Source: Vibrio hibernica
Lineage (GTDB): Bacteria > Pseudomonadota > Gammaproteobacteria > Enterobacterales > Vibrionaceae
Reading direction: 5' to 3'
DNA: 64,000 nucleotides
NCBI RefSeq assembly: GCF_015223435.1
Contig: NZ_VHKO01000001.1
Span: 124,001-188,000, forward strand
Every line of letters starts with the position of its first letter. Position 1 is the first letter of the stretch. Shown piece by piece: positions 1 to 8,840 of the stretch. A model generated the notes under the pieces. That model was not told where the DNA came from. It did no database searches and saw only the letters and a program-made list of their open reading frames with translations. The translations under genes were made by a program, and so were the position numbers.

Positions 1-1
1 G

Positions 2-1195
2 CCAGAAGATCTACTTCCACGCTTAGATGTGATTCAGCAAGCCTATCAAGAACTTGTTGTAAATGATTCGTCTAATCAGGTGCTTGGCAATCCTAGTCAC
101 TATTATAAGCTTTATTCTAAAGCTGACCTTGAAAGGTTGGCTGAAATGGATCCCCCGAGTCTTGATGATATGACTGAAACCAGTTTAGATGAATGGATGA
201 TCCCTTTTGCTAAACAAGTGGATTTGAAGTTACTTAAATTCCCAGTGGTGTTAGTGCAAGAATATGGGCTCAGTGTATTTCGCTTATCGGCGACTGTGAA
301 TATTTCTTTACAACAGCTTTCTAATTGCCATGTTCACACTGGAACCACGGTGACTGGCGTGAATGAGTCAATTAATCAAAAGGGTCAATCCGGTTGGAAA
401 ATTCATTTTCAACCATCAGTTTCTCCTGTGACGGGCACCAGCGGACAGAATAAATCGGTTGATGTGGATTATTTAATTAATGCGTCTGGCTACCAAACGG
501 GAACCGTGGATGATTGGGTTAAAGCACCACGCTCTCGTTTAGTTGAATTCAAAGCCGCTTATGTCGCTCAATGGCCTGAGCATAATGGAATGTGGCCAGA
601 GGTTATATTTCATGGTGAACGTGGTACTCCACAAGGGATGGCGCAATTAACGCCGTATCCTGACGGTTATTTTCAACTTCATGGTATGACAGAAGATATT
701 ACCTTGTTTAGTGATGGTGTGGCGACATCAACAGAAGAAAGCTCTCAACCTAAATTACCGGCTTACCTTATTAATAAAATAATTAGAGGTTGGGATGAGG
801 CTGAACAAATCGAGCGCACCAATAAAGCCATTACCCATATGGCGCAATTTATCCCCAGTTTCTCTAATGCCAAAATAGGTGGAAAACCTTTATTTGGTGC
901 GCAACAAGTTCCAGGGTCTGATATTTCGCTACGAGCGGCTAGTGTTTCATTTGTGGGCGACAATTACGCCCGATTAGAAATAGTTAAAGCCTCTTCTGCC
1001 ATTGAAGCGGCTAAGCAAGTGGAAGCGGAATTACGTAGCAAAGGTTATATTCAAAATGATGATGAACTGGTGCTTAATTCTGTTTCTGCCAAGCTAGGTC
1101 TCACTCAAATACTCGAAAGAGCATGTGAATTAGCCGAAGAAAGGCATTATCCAACCGCACTCGCAGGAATTGGCGGCGTAAACCAAGCTGGTTGA
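2..1195 (+). CDS. FAD-dependent oxidoreductase, C-terminal part (5' end outside window)
   Basis: The reading frame is open to the left edge of the window, so the N-terminus, where the FAD-binding Rossmann motif would lie, is missing. A GTG at 29 is in frame but is not a convincing start because coding sequence continues upstream of it. The visible part has INASGYQTG, typical of the strand closing a flavin domain in two-dinucleotide-binding flavoproteins, and a C-terminal VSFVGDNYARLEIVKASSAIEAA stretch (given here only as its position, about 300-325) resembling the FAD-contacting end of such oxidoreductases. The substrate cannot be told. The next gene is convergent and begins 6 bases after the stop. 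Assignment rests on family resemblance alone. Confidence 0.6.
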   Translation, partial: PEDLLPRLDVIQQAYQELVVNDSSNQVLGNPSHYYKLYSKADLERLAEMDPPSLDDMTETSLDEWMIPFAKQVDLKLLKFPVVLVQEYGLSVFRLSATVNISLQQLSNCHVHTGTTVTGVNESINQKGQSGWKIHFQPSVSPVTGTSGQNKSVDVDYLINASGYQTGTVDDWVKAPRSRLVEFKAAYVAQWPEHNGMWPEVIFHGERGTPQGMAQLTPYPDGYFQLHGMTEDITLFSDGVATSTEESSQPKLPAYLINKIIRGWDEAEQIERTNKAITHMAQFIPSFSNAKIGGKPLFGAQQVPGSDISLRAASVSFVGDNYARLEIVKASSAIEAAKQVEAELRSKGYIQNDDELVLNSVSAKLGLTQILERACELAEERHYPTALAGIGGVNQAG

Positions 1196-1201
1196 TTTTG
1201 A

Positions 1202-2128
1202 CTATTCGATACCACGTATATTAATAGTGCTGGCGACTGGACAATGATCACTTAAATGGTGATCAAGCGCTTCTTGCCGACTATATAACACCTGTTCTGC
1301 ATAAGAAGTATGGCTTGGTTTGCTGACAATAATATGGTCAATCACGCTAGGGTAACGATAGAGAGAGTTAGGATCATGTTTAGATTTTACCTGACAGACG
1401 GCCCCCGTGGTTGCAGTGACTAATTCAACTTGTTTTTCAATTCCATGGTTTAGTGCCAACCAAAGCCAATCGTTTTGTGATGAGTGACCATGAAAAGATA
1501 GATTATGATTAAAATCGCCCATCACAATAAAGGTTTCTTTGTTCCTAATTCGTTCTTTCATCCACGAGTTAAGCTTTTCCCCTTGCTGAATAAGTTGATG
1601 ACACGCCTTTTTTCTCGACTTCTTACCAATACAACCCTGTTTTAAATGTACGGATAATAAATGAACGTTGGGTTCTCCCATTCGCTGCAGTATCAAATAA
1701 GTACCAAAGCGTAGTTTTGAGTTAGGCGATAAAACCAAATCTTTTGGGTCATGAGCGCGCCACTTTTGGGAAATGGCAAATCCCGTGTATTGATTCACAT
1801 CTGAAAATTGTTGTGAACGATATGCAGACTTTGCACGATCGGAAAGATAAATATTATAAAAAGGACCGACTACTTTTTTTATTGCAGTTATGGAATTGAC
1901 TTCTTGAAAAGCTAAAACATCCACCGACATTGCTCTGAACTTATCATTTAGTGCGTAAAAATCTTGTTCACTTCGAATGCTTTGAGGGATCTTGCTTGAG
2001 GGTTTAGTTGTAAGCCATTCTAGATTCCAAGTTACAACGTTAAGATTATCTGCCTGTGCATGAATGGAAAAAATTCCGCCAATAATCACTAATATTATCA
2101 GATGTAGCCGACCTTTAAGAAAGTACAT
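1202..2128 (-). CDS. Secreted endonuclease/exonuclease/phosphatase family protein
   Basis: A 308-residue protein of the EEP (DNase I-like) fold. A signal peptide (hydrophobic LIILVIIGGIFSIHAQA) precedes VVTWNLEWL, the usual first motif with the metal-binding Asn. LAFQEVN carries the catalytic Glu, VMGDFNHN the Asp/Asn pair, and LSDHCPV near the C-terminus the catalytic His. It should act outside the inner membrane on nucleic acid or phosphodiesters. The longer frame starts at 2161, but an AAAGGAC ribosome site sits just before the ATG at 2128, so I chose that start. It points away from nrdD, and the intervening 307 bases carry the nrdD control sites. Whether it is a DNase or another phosphoesterase is open. 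Confidence 0.75.
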   Translation of the reverse strand: MYFLKGRLHLIILVIIGGIFSIHAQADNLNVVTWNLEWLTTKPSSKIPQSIRSEQDFYALNDKFRAMSVDVLAFQEVNSITAIKKVVGPFYNIYLSDRAKSAYRSQQFSDVNQYTGFAISQKWRAHDPKDLVLSPNSKLRFGTYLILQRMGEPNVHLLSVHLKQGCIGKKSRKKACHQLIQQGEKLNSWMKERIRNKETFIVMGDFNHNLSFHGHSSQNDWLWLALNHGIEKQVELVTATTGAVCQVKSKHDPNSLYRYPSVIDHIIVSKPSHTSYAEQVLYSRQEALDHHLSDHCPVASTINIRGIE

Positions 2129-2324
2129 TGTAGTCCTTTTGAATAGGAAATAGATTGTCATTTTTATACATGAAATGAATGATCAAAGTAGCAATTTAAT
2201 AGCTAGATTTTAGCGACTTGGTAACGTACAAAATAGTATGTAAATTTAAATAAGAGCGTTTTCTTTCATACCCGAGATCAGGATCACTTAGAGCGTATTG
2301 TTCTTCATCATCTATAAGCTTCTA

Positions 2325-2338
2325 TTGATCTAGATCAA
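2325..2338. promoter_or_regulatory. FNR box upstream of nrdDG
   Basis: TTGATCTAGATCAA is a perfect match to the FNR consensus TTGAT-N4-ATCAA. Its centre (2331.5) lies about 40 bases before the start point expected from a good -10 element, GATAAT at 2360-2365. That is the class II activator position. FNR activates nrdDG in other gamma-proteobacteria, so anaerobic activation is inferred here. Confidence 0.85.
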
Positions 2339-2359
2339 GAAGTCATTCGTCGTAAAATT

Positions 2360-2365
2360 GATAAT
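2360..2365 (+). promoter_or_regulatory. Probable -10 element of nrdDG
   Basis: GATAAT differs from TATAAT at one base. It predicts transcription starting near 2372, which puts the FNR box at about -41 and the first NrdR box over the start point. There is no clear -35, as expected for an activator-dependent promoter. Confidence 0.5.
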
Positions 2366-2367
2366 GC

Positions 2368-2413
2368 ACACTATATATTGTGTCTCGATTGGATTTATAT
2401 CCATATATAGTAA
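2368..2413. promoter_or_regulatory. Tandem NrdR boxes
   Basis: Box 1 (2368-2383) reads ACACTATATATTGTGT, a full match to the NrdR consensus acaCwAtATaTwGtgt. Box 2 (2398-2413) reads TATCCATATATAGTAA and keeps the central C-ATATAT-GT core. They start 30 bases apart, about three helical turns, which is the usual arrangement of NrdR site pairs. NrdR is the ATP/dATP-sensing repressor of ribonucleotide reductase genes. Binding here would cover the start point and leader. Confidence 0.8.
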
Positions 2414-2435
2414 TTTGTCAGTGGAGATAGACGTA

Positions 2436-4574
2436 ATGACTAAGTTAATTGTAATAAAACGAGATGGTGCAAAAGTACCATTTTATCAAAATCGCATTAT
2501 TGCTGCTGTTGAAAGTGCAGCTGAACACTCAGATAAAGCATTAAAAGATTATGCTCAAAGTGTCGCTCAAAACGTAGAAGCTAAGTTATCCGCCCAAGCG
2601 AGCGCTGACCCACAAGAAATTCATATCAACGAGATTCAAACATTAGTTGAAAATGAGTTAATGCAAGGCTCATATAAAGGCCTAGCGAGATCTTATATTG
2701 AATACCGACATGATCGTGATATTGCCAGAGAAAAAACGAGTGTATTAACCAAAGAAATTGATGGATTAATTACACAAAATAATACTGACATTCTAAATGA
2801 AAATGCGAATAAAGACGGAAAAGTCATTCCTACGCAGCGAGATCTACTAGCGGGTATTGTCGCGAAGCATTATGCGAAACAATATATACTTCCTCGTGAC
2901 ATTGTAACTGCTCATGAGGTTGGTGATATTCATTACCATGATTTGGATTACTCACCATTCTTCCCAATGTTCAACTGCATGTTGATTGATCTTAAGGGCA
3001 TGCTAACCAGCGGATTTAAAATGGGCAATGCTGAAATTGATACGCCTAAATCAATTTCAACAGCAACGGCGGTGACGGCTCAAATCATTGCACAAGTCGC
3101 CAGCCATATTTATGGTGGTACGACAATTAATCGTATAGATGAAATTTTAGAGCCTTACGTTCAAGCCAGCCATGCCAAGCAATTAAAATTGGCTCAACAA
3201 TGGGATATTCCTAATCCACAAGAGTTTGCTCGTCAACAGACTGAAAAAGAATGCTACGACGCTTTTCAATCATTGGAATATGAAGTGAACACGCTACATA
3301 CCGCCAATGGACAAACGCCCTTTGTTACCTTCGGTTTCGGTTTAGGAACATCTTGGGCAAGCCGATTGATCCAAGAATCTATTTTACGTAATCGTATTGC
3401 TGGTTTAGGTAAAAATCGTAAAACGGCCGTTTTTCCAAAATTAGTTTTCGCAATTCGTGATGGCTTAAACCATAAGCCAACCGATCCGCATTATTGTGTT
3501 AAGCAACTTGCTCTTGAATGTGCAACTAAACGTATGTACCCAGATATCCTTAACTACGACAAAGTGGTTGAAGTCACGGGTTCATTTAAAACGCCAATGG
3601 GTTGTCGTAGCTTTTTAGGTGCCTATGAAGAGAATTGTGAATTGATCCATGATGGTCGTAATAACCTTGGTGTTGTGAGCATCAATTTACCCCGGATTGC
3701 GATTGAAGCAAAAGGCTCAGAAGATGCATTTTATACTATTTTAGAGACCAAACTGAAATTAGCAAAACGCGCATTAGATACTCGAATTAATCGTTTAGAA
3801 AATGTTAAAGCACGAGTCGCTCCAATTCTTTATATGGAAGGGGCTTGTGGTGTTCGTCTTAACGCTGACGATAATATTGCGGATATCTTTAAGCATGGAC
3901 GCGCATCCATTTCATTGGGTTATATCGGTTTGCATGAAACAGCAACGGCATTGTTTGGTAGTGAGAAGCATGTTTATGACGATGAAACGCTCCGTCAAAA
4001 AACATTAAAAATCGTCAACCGTTTAAAAGATGCGGTTGATCGCTGGACGCAAGAAAGTGGCTATGGGTTTAGTTTATATGCAACGCCAAGTGAAAATTTA
4101 TGTAGCCGCTTCTGTCGTTTGGATGCAAAAGAATTTGGTGTTATTGATGGGGTTACCGATAAAGGTTATTACACCAACAGCTTCCATTTAGACGTACAAA
4201 AAACGGTTAACCCATACGATAAAATTGATTTTGAAATGCCATATCCTGAAGTCTCAAACGGTGGTTTTATTTGTTATGGCGAATTTCCAAATATGCAACA
4301 TAACGTAGAGGCGCTCGAAAACGTATGGGATTACAGCTATAACCGTGTTCCTTATTATGGCACGAATACACCAATCGATGAGTGTTATGAATGTGGTTAT
4401 ACCGGTGAGTTTGAATGTACTAGCAAAGGATTTACTTGCCCTAAATGTGGCAATCACGACTCGAGTAAAGTTTCGGTAACGCGTAGAGTCTGTGGTTATT
4501 TAGGCAGCCCTGATGCACGGCCATTTAACGATGGTAAACAAGAAGAAGTGAAACGCCGTGTTAAGCACTTATAA
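2436..4574 (+). CDS. nrdD: Anaerobic ribonucleoside-triphosphate reductase, large subunit
   Basis: A class III ribonucleotide reductase that reduces ribonucleoside triphosphates to deoxy forms without oxygen, using a glycyl radical. The N-terminus (KLIVIKRDGAKVPF) opens an ATP-cone allosteric domain. The body carries the catalytic (beta/alpha) barrel. Near the C-terminus CYECGYTGEFEC and CPKCG supply the four zinc cysteines, and RVCGYLG at about 684-690 holds the radical glycine. The longer frame starts at 2358, but GGAGA just before the ATG at 2436 and the conserved family N-terminus (MTKLIV) support the shorter 712-residue product, the same length as the E. coli enzyme. FNR and NrdR sites lie directly upstream, and nrdG follows after 22 bases. 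Confidence 0.97.
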   Translation: MTKLIVIKRDGAKVPFYQNRIIAAVESAAEHSDKALKDYAQSVAQNVEAKLSAQASADPQEIHINEIQTLVENELMQGSYKGLARSYIEYRHDRDIAREKTSVLTKEIDGLITQNNTDILNENANKDGKVIPTQRDLLAGIVAKHYAKQYILPRDIVTAHEVGDIHYHDLDYSPFFPMFNCMLIDLKGMLTSGFKMGNAEIDTPKSISTATAVTAQIIAQVASHIYGGTTINRIDEILEPYVQASHAKQLKLAQQWDIPNPQEFARQQTEKECYDAFQSLEYEVNTLHTANGQTPFVTFGFGLGTSWASRLIQESILRNRIAGLGKNRKTAVFPKLVFAIRDGLNHKPTDPHYCVKQLALECATKRMYPDILNYDKVVEVTGSFKTPMGCRSFLGAYEENCELIHDGRNNLGVVSINLPRIAIEAKGSEDAFYTILETKLKLAKRALDTRINRLENVKARVAPILYMEGACGVRLNADDNIADIFKHGRASISLGYIGLHETATALFGSEKHVYDDETLRQKTLKIVNRLKDAVDRWTQESGYGFSLYATPSENLCSRFCRLDAKEFGVIDGVTDKGYYTNSFHLDVQKTVNPYDKIDFEMPYPEVSNGGFICYGEFPNMQHNVEALENVWDYSYNRVPYYGTNTPIDECYECGYTGEFECTSKGFTCPKCGNHDSSKVSVTRRVCGYLGSPDARPFNDGKQEEVKRRVKHL

Positions 4575-4596
4575 ATACGCTAACGGGAATTTATAA

Positions 4597-5070
4597 GTGC
4601 ATATCTCACAATATTATCCCATTGATGTCATTAACGGCCCAGGCACTCGCTGTACTGTATTTGTGTCGGGTTGTATTCATCAATGTAAAGGCTGCTATAA
4701 CCAATCAACCTGGTCGATAAATGCAGGGCAACTGTTCACGAAACAACACCAAGATGCCATTATTCGTGACTTGCAAGATAAACGGATCAAAAGGCGCGGT
4801 TTGTCGTTATCAGGAGGGGATCCGCTTCATCCGGATAACCTTGATGATGTGTTGTCATTGTTGGTACGTGTGCGCCAAGAATGTATTGGTAAAGATGTGT
4901 GGATGTGGACTGGTTATACGTTAGCCCAATTAACAGCTAAGCAAAAAAGAGTGACGGATTTAGTGGATGTTTTAATTGATGGCAAATTTGAACAAGCATT
5001 GGCGGATCCTAGCTTAAGGTGGAAGGGAAGCGCGAATCAGGTGATTCATTATTTTACAGATGTGAACTAA
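4597..5070 (+). CDS. nrdG: Anaerobic ribonucleotide reductase-activating protein
   Basis: A 157-residue radical SAM activase that uses a [4Fe-4S] cluster and S-adenosylmethionine to generate the glycyl radical on NrdD. The cluster motif CIHQCKGC (CX3CX2C) is followed by the SAM-binding LSGGDPL. DVINGPGTRC is characteristic of NrdG. The start is a GTG, with a GGGAA ribosome site about 10 bases before it. It lies 22 bases after nrdD and shares its promoter, and an intrinsic terminator follows. Confidence 0.96.
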   Translation: MHISQYYPIDVINGPGTRCTVFVSGCIHQCKGCYNQSTWSINAGQLFTKQHQDAIIRDLQDKRIKRRGLSLSGGDPLHPDNLDDVLSLLVRVRQECIGKDVWMWTGYTLAQLTAKQKRVTDLVDVLIDGKFEQALADPSLRWKGSANQVIHYFTDVN

Positions 5071-5093
5071 ACATGAATTAGATTTAAAAATGA

Positions 5094-5128
5094 ATCGATG
5101 AGAGCAAAATTCTCGTCGATTTTTTTTT
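5094..5128 (+). terminator. Rho-independent terminator after nrdDG
   Basis: ATCGATGAGA pairs with TCTCGTCGAT around a short GCAAAAT loop (one G-T pair), followed by eight T. It separates nrdDG from the aminotransferase gene. Confidence 0.85.
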
Positions 5129-5186
5129 GCTCTGGTGGTAATTTGGAGGTCTATCTAAATTCAATTATTTCACAGGGTTGTGTCTT

Positions 5187-6371
5187 ATGCTTTCTCATCT
5201 ATCTGCCCCTACACCAGATCCTATTTTATCTCTTTCTATTGCTTACCGTGAAGATCCTAGATCTGAAAAAGTTGATCTTGGTATTGGCGTGTATAAAAAC
5301 AGTCAAGGTCAAACCCCTATAATGGCTGCGGTAAAACAAGCGCAAATTCGCCAAACAGAACAACAATCAACCAAGGCGTATGTTGGCTTAGCAGGTAACG
5401 AAGTATTCAATCAGGGAATGATCGATTTAATTTTAAAAGATACTTCCGCTTATTCTCGTGTCTCAGCGATTCAAACTCCTGGCGCAAGTGGCGCGCTACG
5501 TATGCTCGGCGATTTAATGAAAATTGCGCAGCCAGATACAACGGTTTGGATCAGCAATCCAAGTTATGTTAATCATCGACCTGTTATGGAAGCGGCAGGG
5601 TTAAAGGTTCGTTATTACCAATATTTTAATCCTGAAACTCGCCAAGTTGATTCTGATAAAATGCTGCAAGACTTATCTCATGCAGGAACAAATGATGTGG
5701 TGCTACTACATGGTTGTTGCCATAACCCCACTGGCGCCGATATCAGTTTTGATGATTGGAAAGCCATTACAGCATTGGCTCAAAAAAATGGATTTACACC
5801 TTTTGTTGATATCGCTTATCAAGGTTTTGGCGACGGCCTAGAGCAAGATGTTCTTGGCGTAAAGCATATGGCTAATAATGTGGATGAAATGCTGATTACT
5901 GCATCATGTTCTAAAAATTTCGGCTTGTACCGTGAACGTACTGGCGCAGCGATCTTGGTCGGAAAAAACCAGCAAGAAGTGAATAATGCTAAAGGTAAAT
6001 TAATGACTTTAGCGCGTTCAACCTACACTATGCCACCTGATCATGGTGCTGATTTAGTGGCGAGCATACTGAATGACTCAAGTTTAACTCAAATGTGGAA
6101 ACAAGAATTAGTCGTCATGCAGCAAAGGTTGGTTGGTTTGCGTATTGCTTTGTGTCAAGAGTTAAACAATAAGCACAATATGGAGCAATTTGATTTTATA
6201 AAGTCGCACAAAGGTATGTTCACTGTGCTAGGATTTTCGGACAAGCAAATGCTGCAATTACGTCAAGACTATGGAATTTATGGCGTGGGTGATGGTCGAA
6301 TTAATATTGCCGGCTTGCAAGAAAAAGACATCGAGTATGTTGCATCAGCAATTGCTACACTAGCGAGATAA
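5187..6371 (+). CDS. tyrB: Aromatic amino acid / aspartate aminotransferase
   Basis: A fold-type I PLP-dependent aminotransferase of the AspC/TyrB family (394 residues), moving amino groups between aspartate or aromatic amino acids and 2-oxoglutarate. KVDLGIGVYKN is the family N-terminal signature. HGCCHNPTGAD carries the Asn contacting the cofactor, TASCSKNFGLYRER the Schiff-base lysine, and a late Arg binds the substrate carboxylate. The ATG at 5187 gives the expected N-terminus (LSHLSAPTPDPILSL). A frame start at 5178 would only add three residues. It has its own promoter region after the nrdG terminator. tyrB versus aspC cannot be settled from sequence, so the symbol is tentative. Confidence 0.85.
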   Translation: MLSHLSAPTPDPILSLSIAYREDPRSEKVDLGIGVYKNSQGQTPIMAAVKQAQIRQTEQQSTKAYVGLAGNEVFNQGMIDLILKDTSAYSRVSAIQTPGASGALRMLGDLMKIAQPDTTVWISNPSYVNHRPVMEAAGLKVRYYQYFNPETRQVDSDKMLQDLSHAGTNDVVLLHGCCHNPTGADISFDDWKAITALAQKNGFTPFVDIAYQGFGDGLEQDVLGVKHMANNVDEMLITASCSKNFGLYRERTGAAILVGKNQQEVNNAKGKLMTLARSTYTMPPDHGADLVASILNDSSLTQMWKQELVVMQQRLVGLRIALCQELNNKHNMEQFDFIKSHKGMFTVLGFSDKQMLQLRQDYGIYGVGDGRINIAGLQEKDIEYVASAIATLAR

Positions 6372-6412
6372 TGTATCTGCGCTAAAAATTGAATAAATAA
6401 AAGGTTAGTATA

Positions 6413-7102
6413 ATGAAAAAATTGGGTTTCCTCTTTCCAGTCGTATTGTCTATTGCTGTCGTCGGTTGTTCAATAACACCGGACCAAGCACAAACAAATG
6501 AAACAACAAAGTCCAATAGTACTAACACCGTAACAAAAGAAGATGCAGCGACTAAAACGGAAACAAAGCTTTCTCCAGTAAAAAAACACCCAAATGTAAA
6601 ACCTAAACCAATGCCAACCGTTACACCTAAAAAAACAAAAGCAATGACGACAGGAATTAAAACACCTGAAGGTAAATTGATTTTAGGGCAAACAGAATGG
6701 ATACATATCGATGGCTTGGATATTAACGTTCGAGCTCGTATTGATACTGGGGCGACCACTTCATCAGTAAGCGCTGTTGATATTCTTGCTTTTGAGCGCG
6801 ATGGTAAAAAATGGGTAAAGTTTAAGCTTTCACATGACGGTAAAACCTCAAAAGAACTTACATTACCCGTTGTATCTACCAAGTTTATTCGCCAGTCTAA
6901 TTCTGAAAAAACGGTTGAACGTTATACCGTTAAAGGTTGGGTTACGGTTGGTAGCTTAAAACTGAATACCGAATTTACTTTAGCTGATCGTACACATATG
7001 GATTTTGGCGTATTGCTGGGAAGAAGTTTCTTCCAAGATGAGGCGGTGGTTGACATTAGCCGTCAATACGTACAACCCAAAGTGAAACTTGGCAATAAAT
7101 AA
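6413..7102 (+). CDS. Retropepsin-like lipoprotein ('ATP-dependent zinc protease' family)
   Basis: A 229-residue lipoprotein: signal peptide with lipobox VVGC (Cys 19), a Thr/Lys/Pro-rich linker from about 25 to 80, then a compact domain of the family named putative ATP-dependent zinc protease (PF05618/COG4067). Despite the name, the domain has an aspartic-protease motif, RIDTGATTSS at about 110, and no visible HExxH zinc motif or ATP site, so it is better described as retropepsin-like. It should sit in the periplasm or outer membrane. It is preceded by the aminotransferase (41 bases) and followed by a terminator. Its target is unknown. Confidence 0.75.
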   Translation: MKKLGFLFPVVLSIAVVGCSITPDQAQTNETTKSNSTNTVTKEDAATKTETKLSPVKKHPNVKPKPMPTVTPKKTKAMTTGIKTPEGKLILGQTEWIHIDGLDINVRARIDTGATTSSVSAVDILAFERDGKKWVKFKLSHDGKTSKELTLPVVSTKFIRQSNSEKTVERYTVKGWVTVGSLKLNTEFTLADRTHMDFGVLLGRSFFQDEAVVDISRQYVQPKVKLGNK

Positions 7103-7123
7103 ATTCTATTATAAAGATTAACG

Positions 7124-7179
7124 AAACCTCTGAGCGATAGTAACCAATAAGATTTGGATATATTACTCAGAGGTTTTTT
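7124..7179 (+). terminator. Terminator after the retropepsin-like gene
   Basis: AAACCTCTGAG (7124-7134) pairs perfectly with CTCAGAGGTTT (7166-7176) and runs into a T tract. The loop is long (31 bases) but could fold further. Confidence 0.7.
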
Positions 7180-7238
7180 ATGAGCCGTTAATAGCGCTTA
7201 TTGATGGTTTGTCATTTAACTGCTTACTCAACACGAGC

Positions 7239-8663
7239 CTAAAAATATCGATAACTTTGATTTATATTTTGTGCTTGCTGATCCTCTCGGTGCTGTTGAA
7301 TTTTTGCTAACTGCTTATAAATAACATAGTAACGGCTAATATTTGCGACGTAGTTTACCGGCTCTTTACTAATATATTTTCGCGCCATGACTTCAACATG
7401 ATTAAACCAAATATTTGGATTATAACCATTTCTAATTGCTAATTGACGCATTCTTCTAATTTTGGCAGGGCCAGCATTATAAGAGGCAAGGGTGAAATAT
7501 AATTGGTTTTCTGGCGTTATTTGAGTATCGCTATAATAACGATCCTTAATAAACCTAAGGTACTTAACGCCTGCGTGAACATTATTTTCAGGCTTTTCAA
7601 TATGTTTAATATTAACGTAAGGCTCTTTGGCTGTTTTGGGTAATATTTGCATCAGTCCTATCGCTCCAGCATGTGAAACTAAATTATTATTAAAACGTGA
7701 CTCTTGAAAAGATTGAGCTGAAATCATTAACCAATCAAATTGGTATTCCTTTGAATAAAGCTTAAAAATGCCGGATAGATTATTTAAACGGTCTATTTTC
7801 TTTGGGCTGAGTGCTGTTTTTAACCATTTGGTTTGGTTCAAATATTTATTATAAATGACGTTACCGAGAAGGGTGCCTTTCTTTGATTTCTGGATGAATG
7901 AGTTTACGGCTTGTTTTAATTGAGGCTCATTTTTCCGTAATGCCCAAGCGATTTCACCATGCTGCCGAATGGGTAGTTCATCATGCATACGGATATTCGT
8001 CATTGTTTTAACCCACAATTTAGATTTGTGGCTATCAATTACAGTGGCGGATAATATTCCCTGGTTAAGCATTTCCATCAACTCATAATCTTGTAAATAT
8101 TCTTCTAATAAATTGATATAAACTGGTTGTAGTCCATCCTTTATTAGCTGTTTATTAATGCTTTGTAAGCTTTCAAAATAGCTTGAGCTTGGACGCACCC
8201 AAATTTCTTTGCCACTTAAATCTTTAATAGATGAAAAGTTAGGAACGCTTTTATTGGTAACGATTAGCTCTTGTATTTGGCTAATAATCGGCAGACTAAA
8301 GTCATTATCTCTTAGTCGTTCGGGCGTGATAGTTAAATTGGCGACGGCTAAATCACCAAAACCTGCGTTCAGATAAGGTAGAAGCTCGTCTCGCTGAACC
8401 GGAATGATTTGGACCTTGAGTTTATTTTTGCGCAGACTCTTTTCAAAGTGCTGTAAAAGCTCGGCAATAATACCTTTAGGTTGACCTTTTTCGATGTAAT
8501 AAAAACCAATATCAGCGGCAACGAGTACACGTATTACACCTTTCTTTTTGAGTGCTGGAATATCGCCAGTGTAGGGCTGTTTGATTAATGGTGATATTCC
8601 AAGACTAAAAGCCAAGTTAGGCAGTAAGAGCAATGTGATTATCCATAATCGAAATCTTCTCAT
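7239..8663 (-). CDS. MltF-like lytic murein transglycosylase
   Basis: A 474-residue two-domain protein. A signal peptide (LWIITLLLLPNLAFS) is followed by a solute-binding-protein type 3 domain (about 35-280, starting KKGVIRVLVAADIGFYY) and a Slt70-like transglycosylase domain (about 295-450). The catalytic Glu is in SAQSFQESRF, followed by GAIGLMQILPKTAKE and ASYNAGPAKIRR, the usual goose-type lysozyme motifs. It cleaves peptidoglycan glycan strands to 1,6-anhydro products. There is no lipobox, so it looks secreted, or held by the uncleaved signal, rather than lipidated. It may be a paralogue of MltF proper. It ends convergently with the preceding gene and is divergent from cobQ. Confidence 0.85.
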   Translation of the reverse strand: MRRFRLWIITLLLLPNLAFSLGISPLIKQPYTGDIPALKKKGVIRVLVAADIGFYYIEKGQPKGIIAELLQHFEKSLRKNKLKVQIIPVQRDELLPYLNAGFGDLAVANLTITPERLRDNDFSLPIISQIQELIVTNKSVPNFSSIKDLSGKEIWVRPSSSYFESLQSINKQLIKDGLQPVYINLLEEYLQDYELMEMLNQGILSATVIDSHKSKLWVKTMTNIRMHDELPIRQHGEIAWALRKNEPQLKQAVNSFIQKSKKGTLLGNVIYNKYLNQTKWLKTALSPKKIDRLNNLSGIFKLYSKEYQFDWLMISAQSFQESRFNNNLVSHAGAIGLMQILPKTAKEPYVNIKHIEKPENNVHAGVKYLRFIKDRYYSDTQITPENQLYFTLASYNAGPAKIRRMRQLAIRNGYNPNIWFNHVEVMARKYISKEPVNYVANISRYYVIYKQLAKIQQHREDQQAQNINQSYRYF

Positions 8664-8840
8664 TGATTGTTATCACTTTGTAAAATACTTTACTTAAAGG
8701 TAATGTGAAATAGAGTTTGAAGCAAATAGCATTGGATGACTTGCACCGTTACAATGAGAGTTTGTAAGCAATGACTAATACTTGCTTAATTAACCTCAGA
8801 TTAATTATGTAATTAAAGACTAACGGGATTGAGAATAATC

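Noticed and set aside
5098-5322. 74-codon plus frame starting in the nrdG terminator
   Set aside because: It overlaps the terminator and the start of the aminotransferase in another frame, with no ribosome site.
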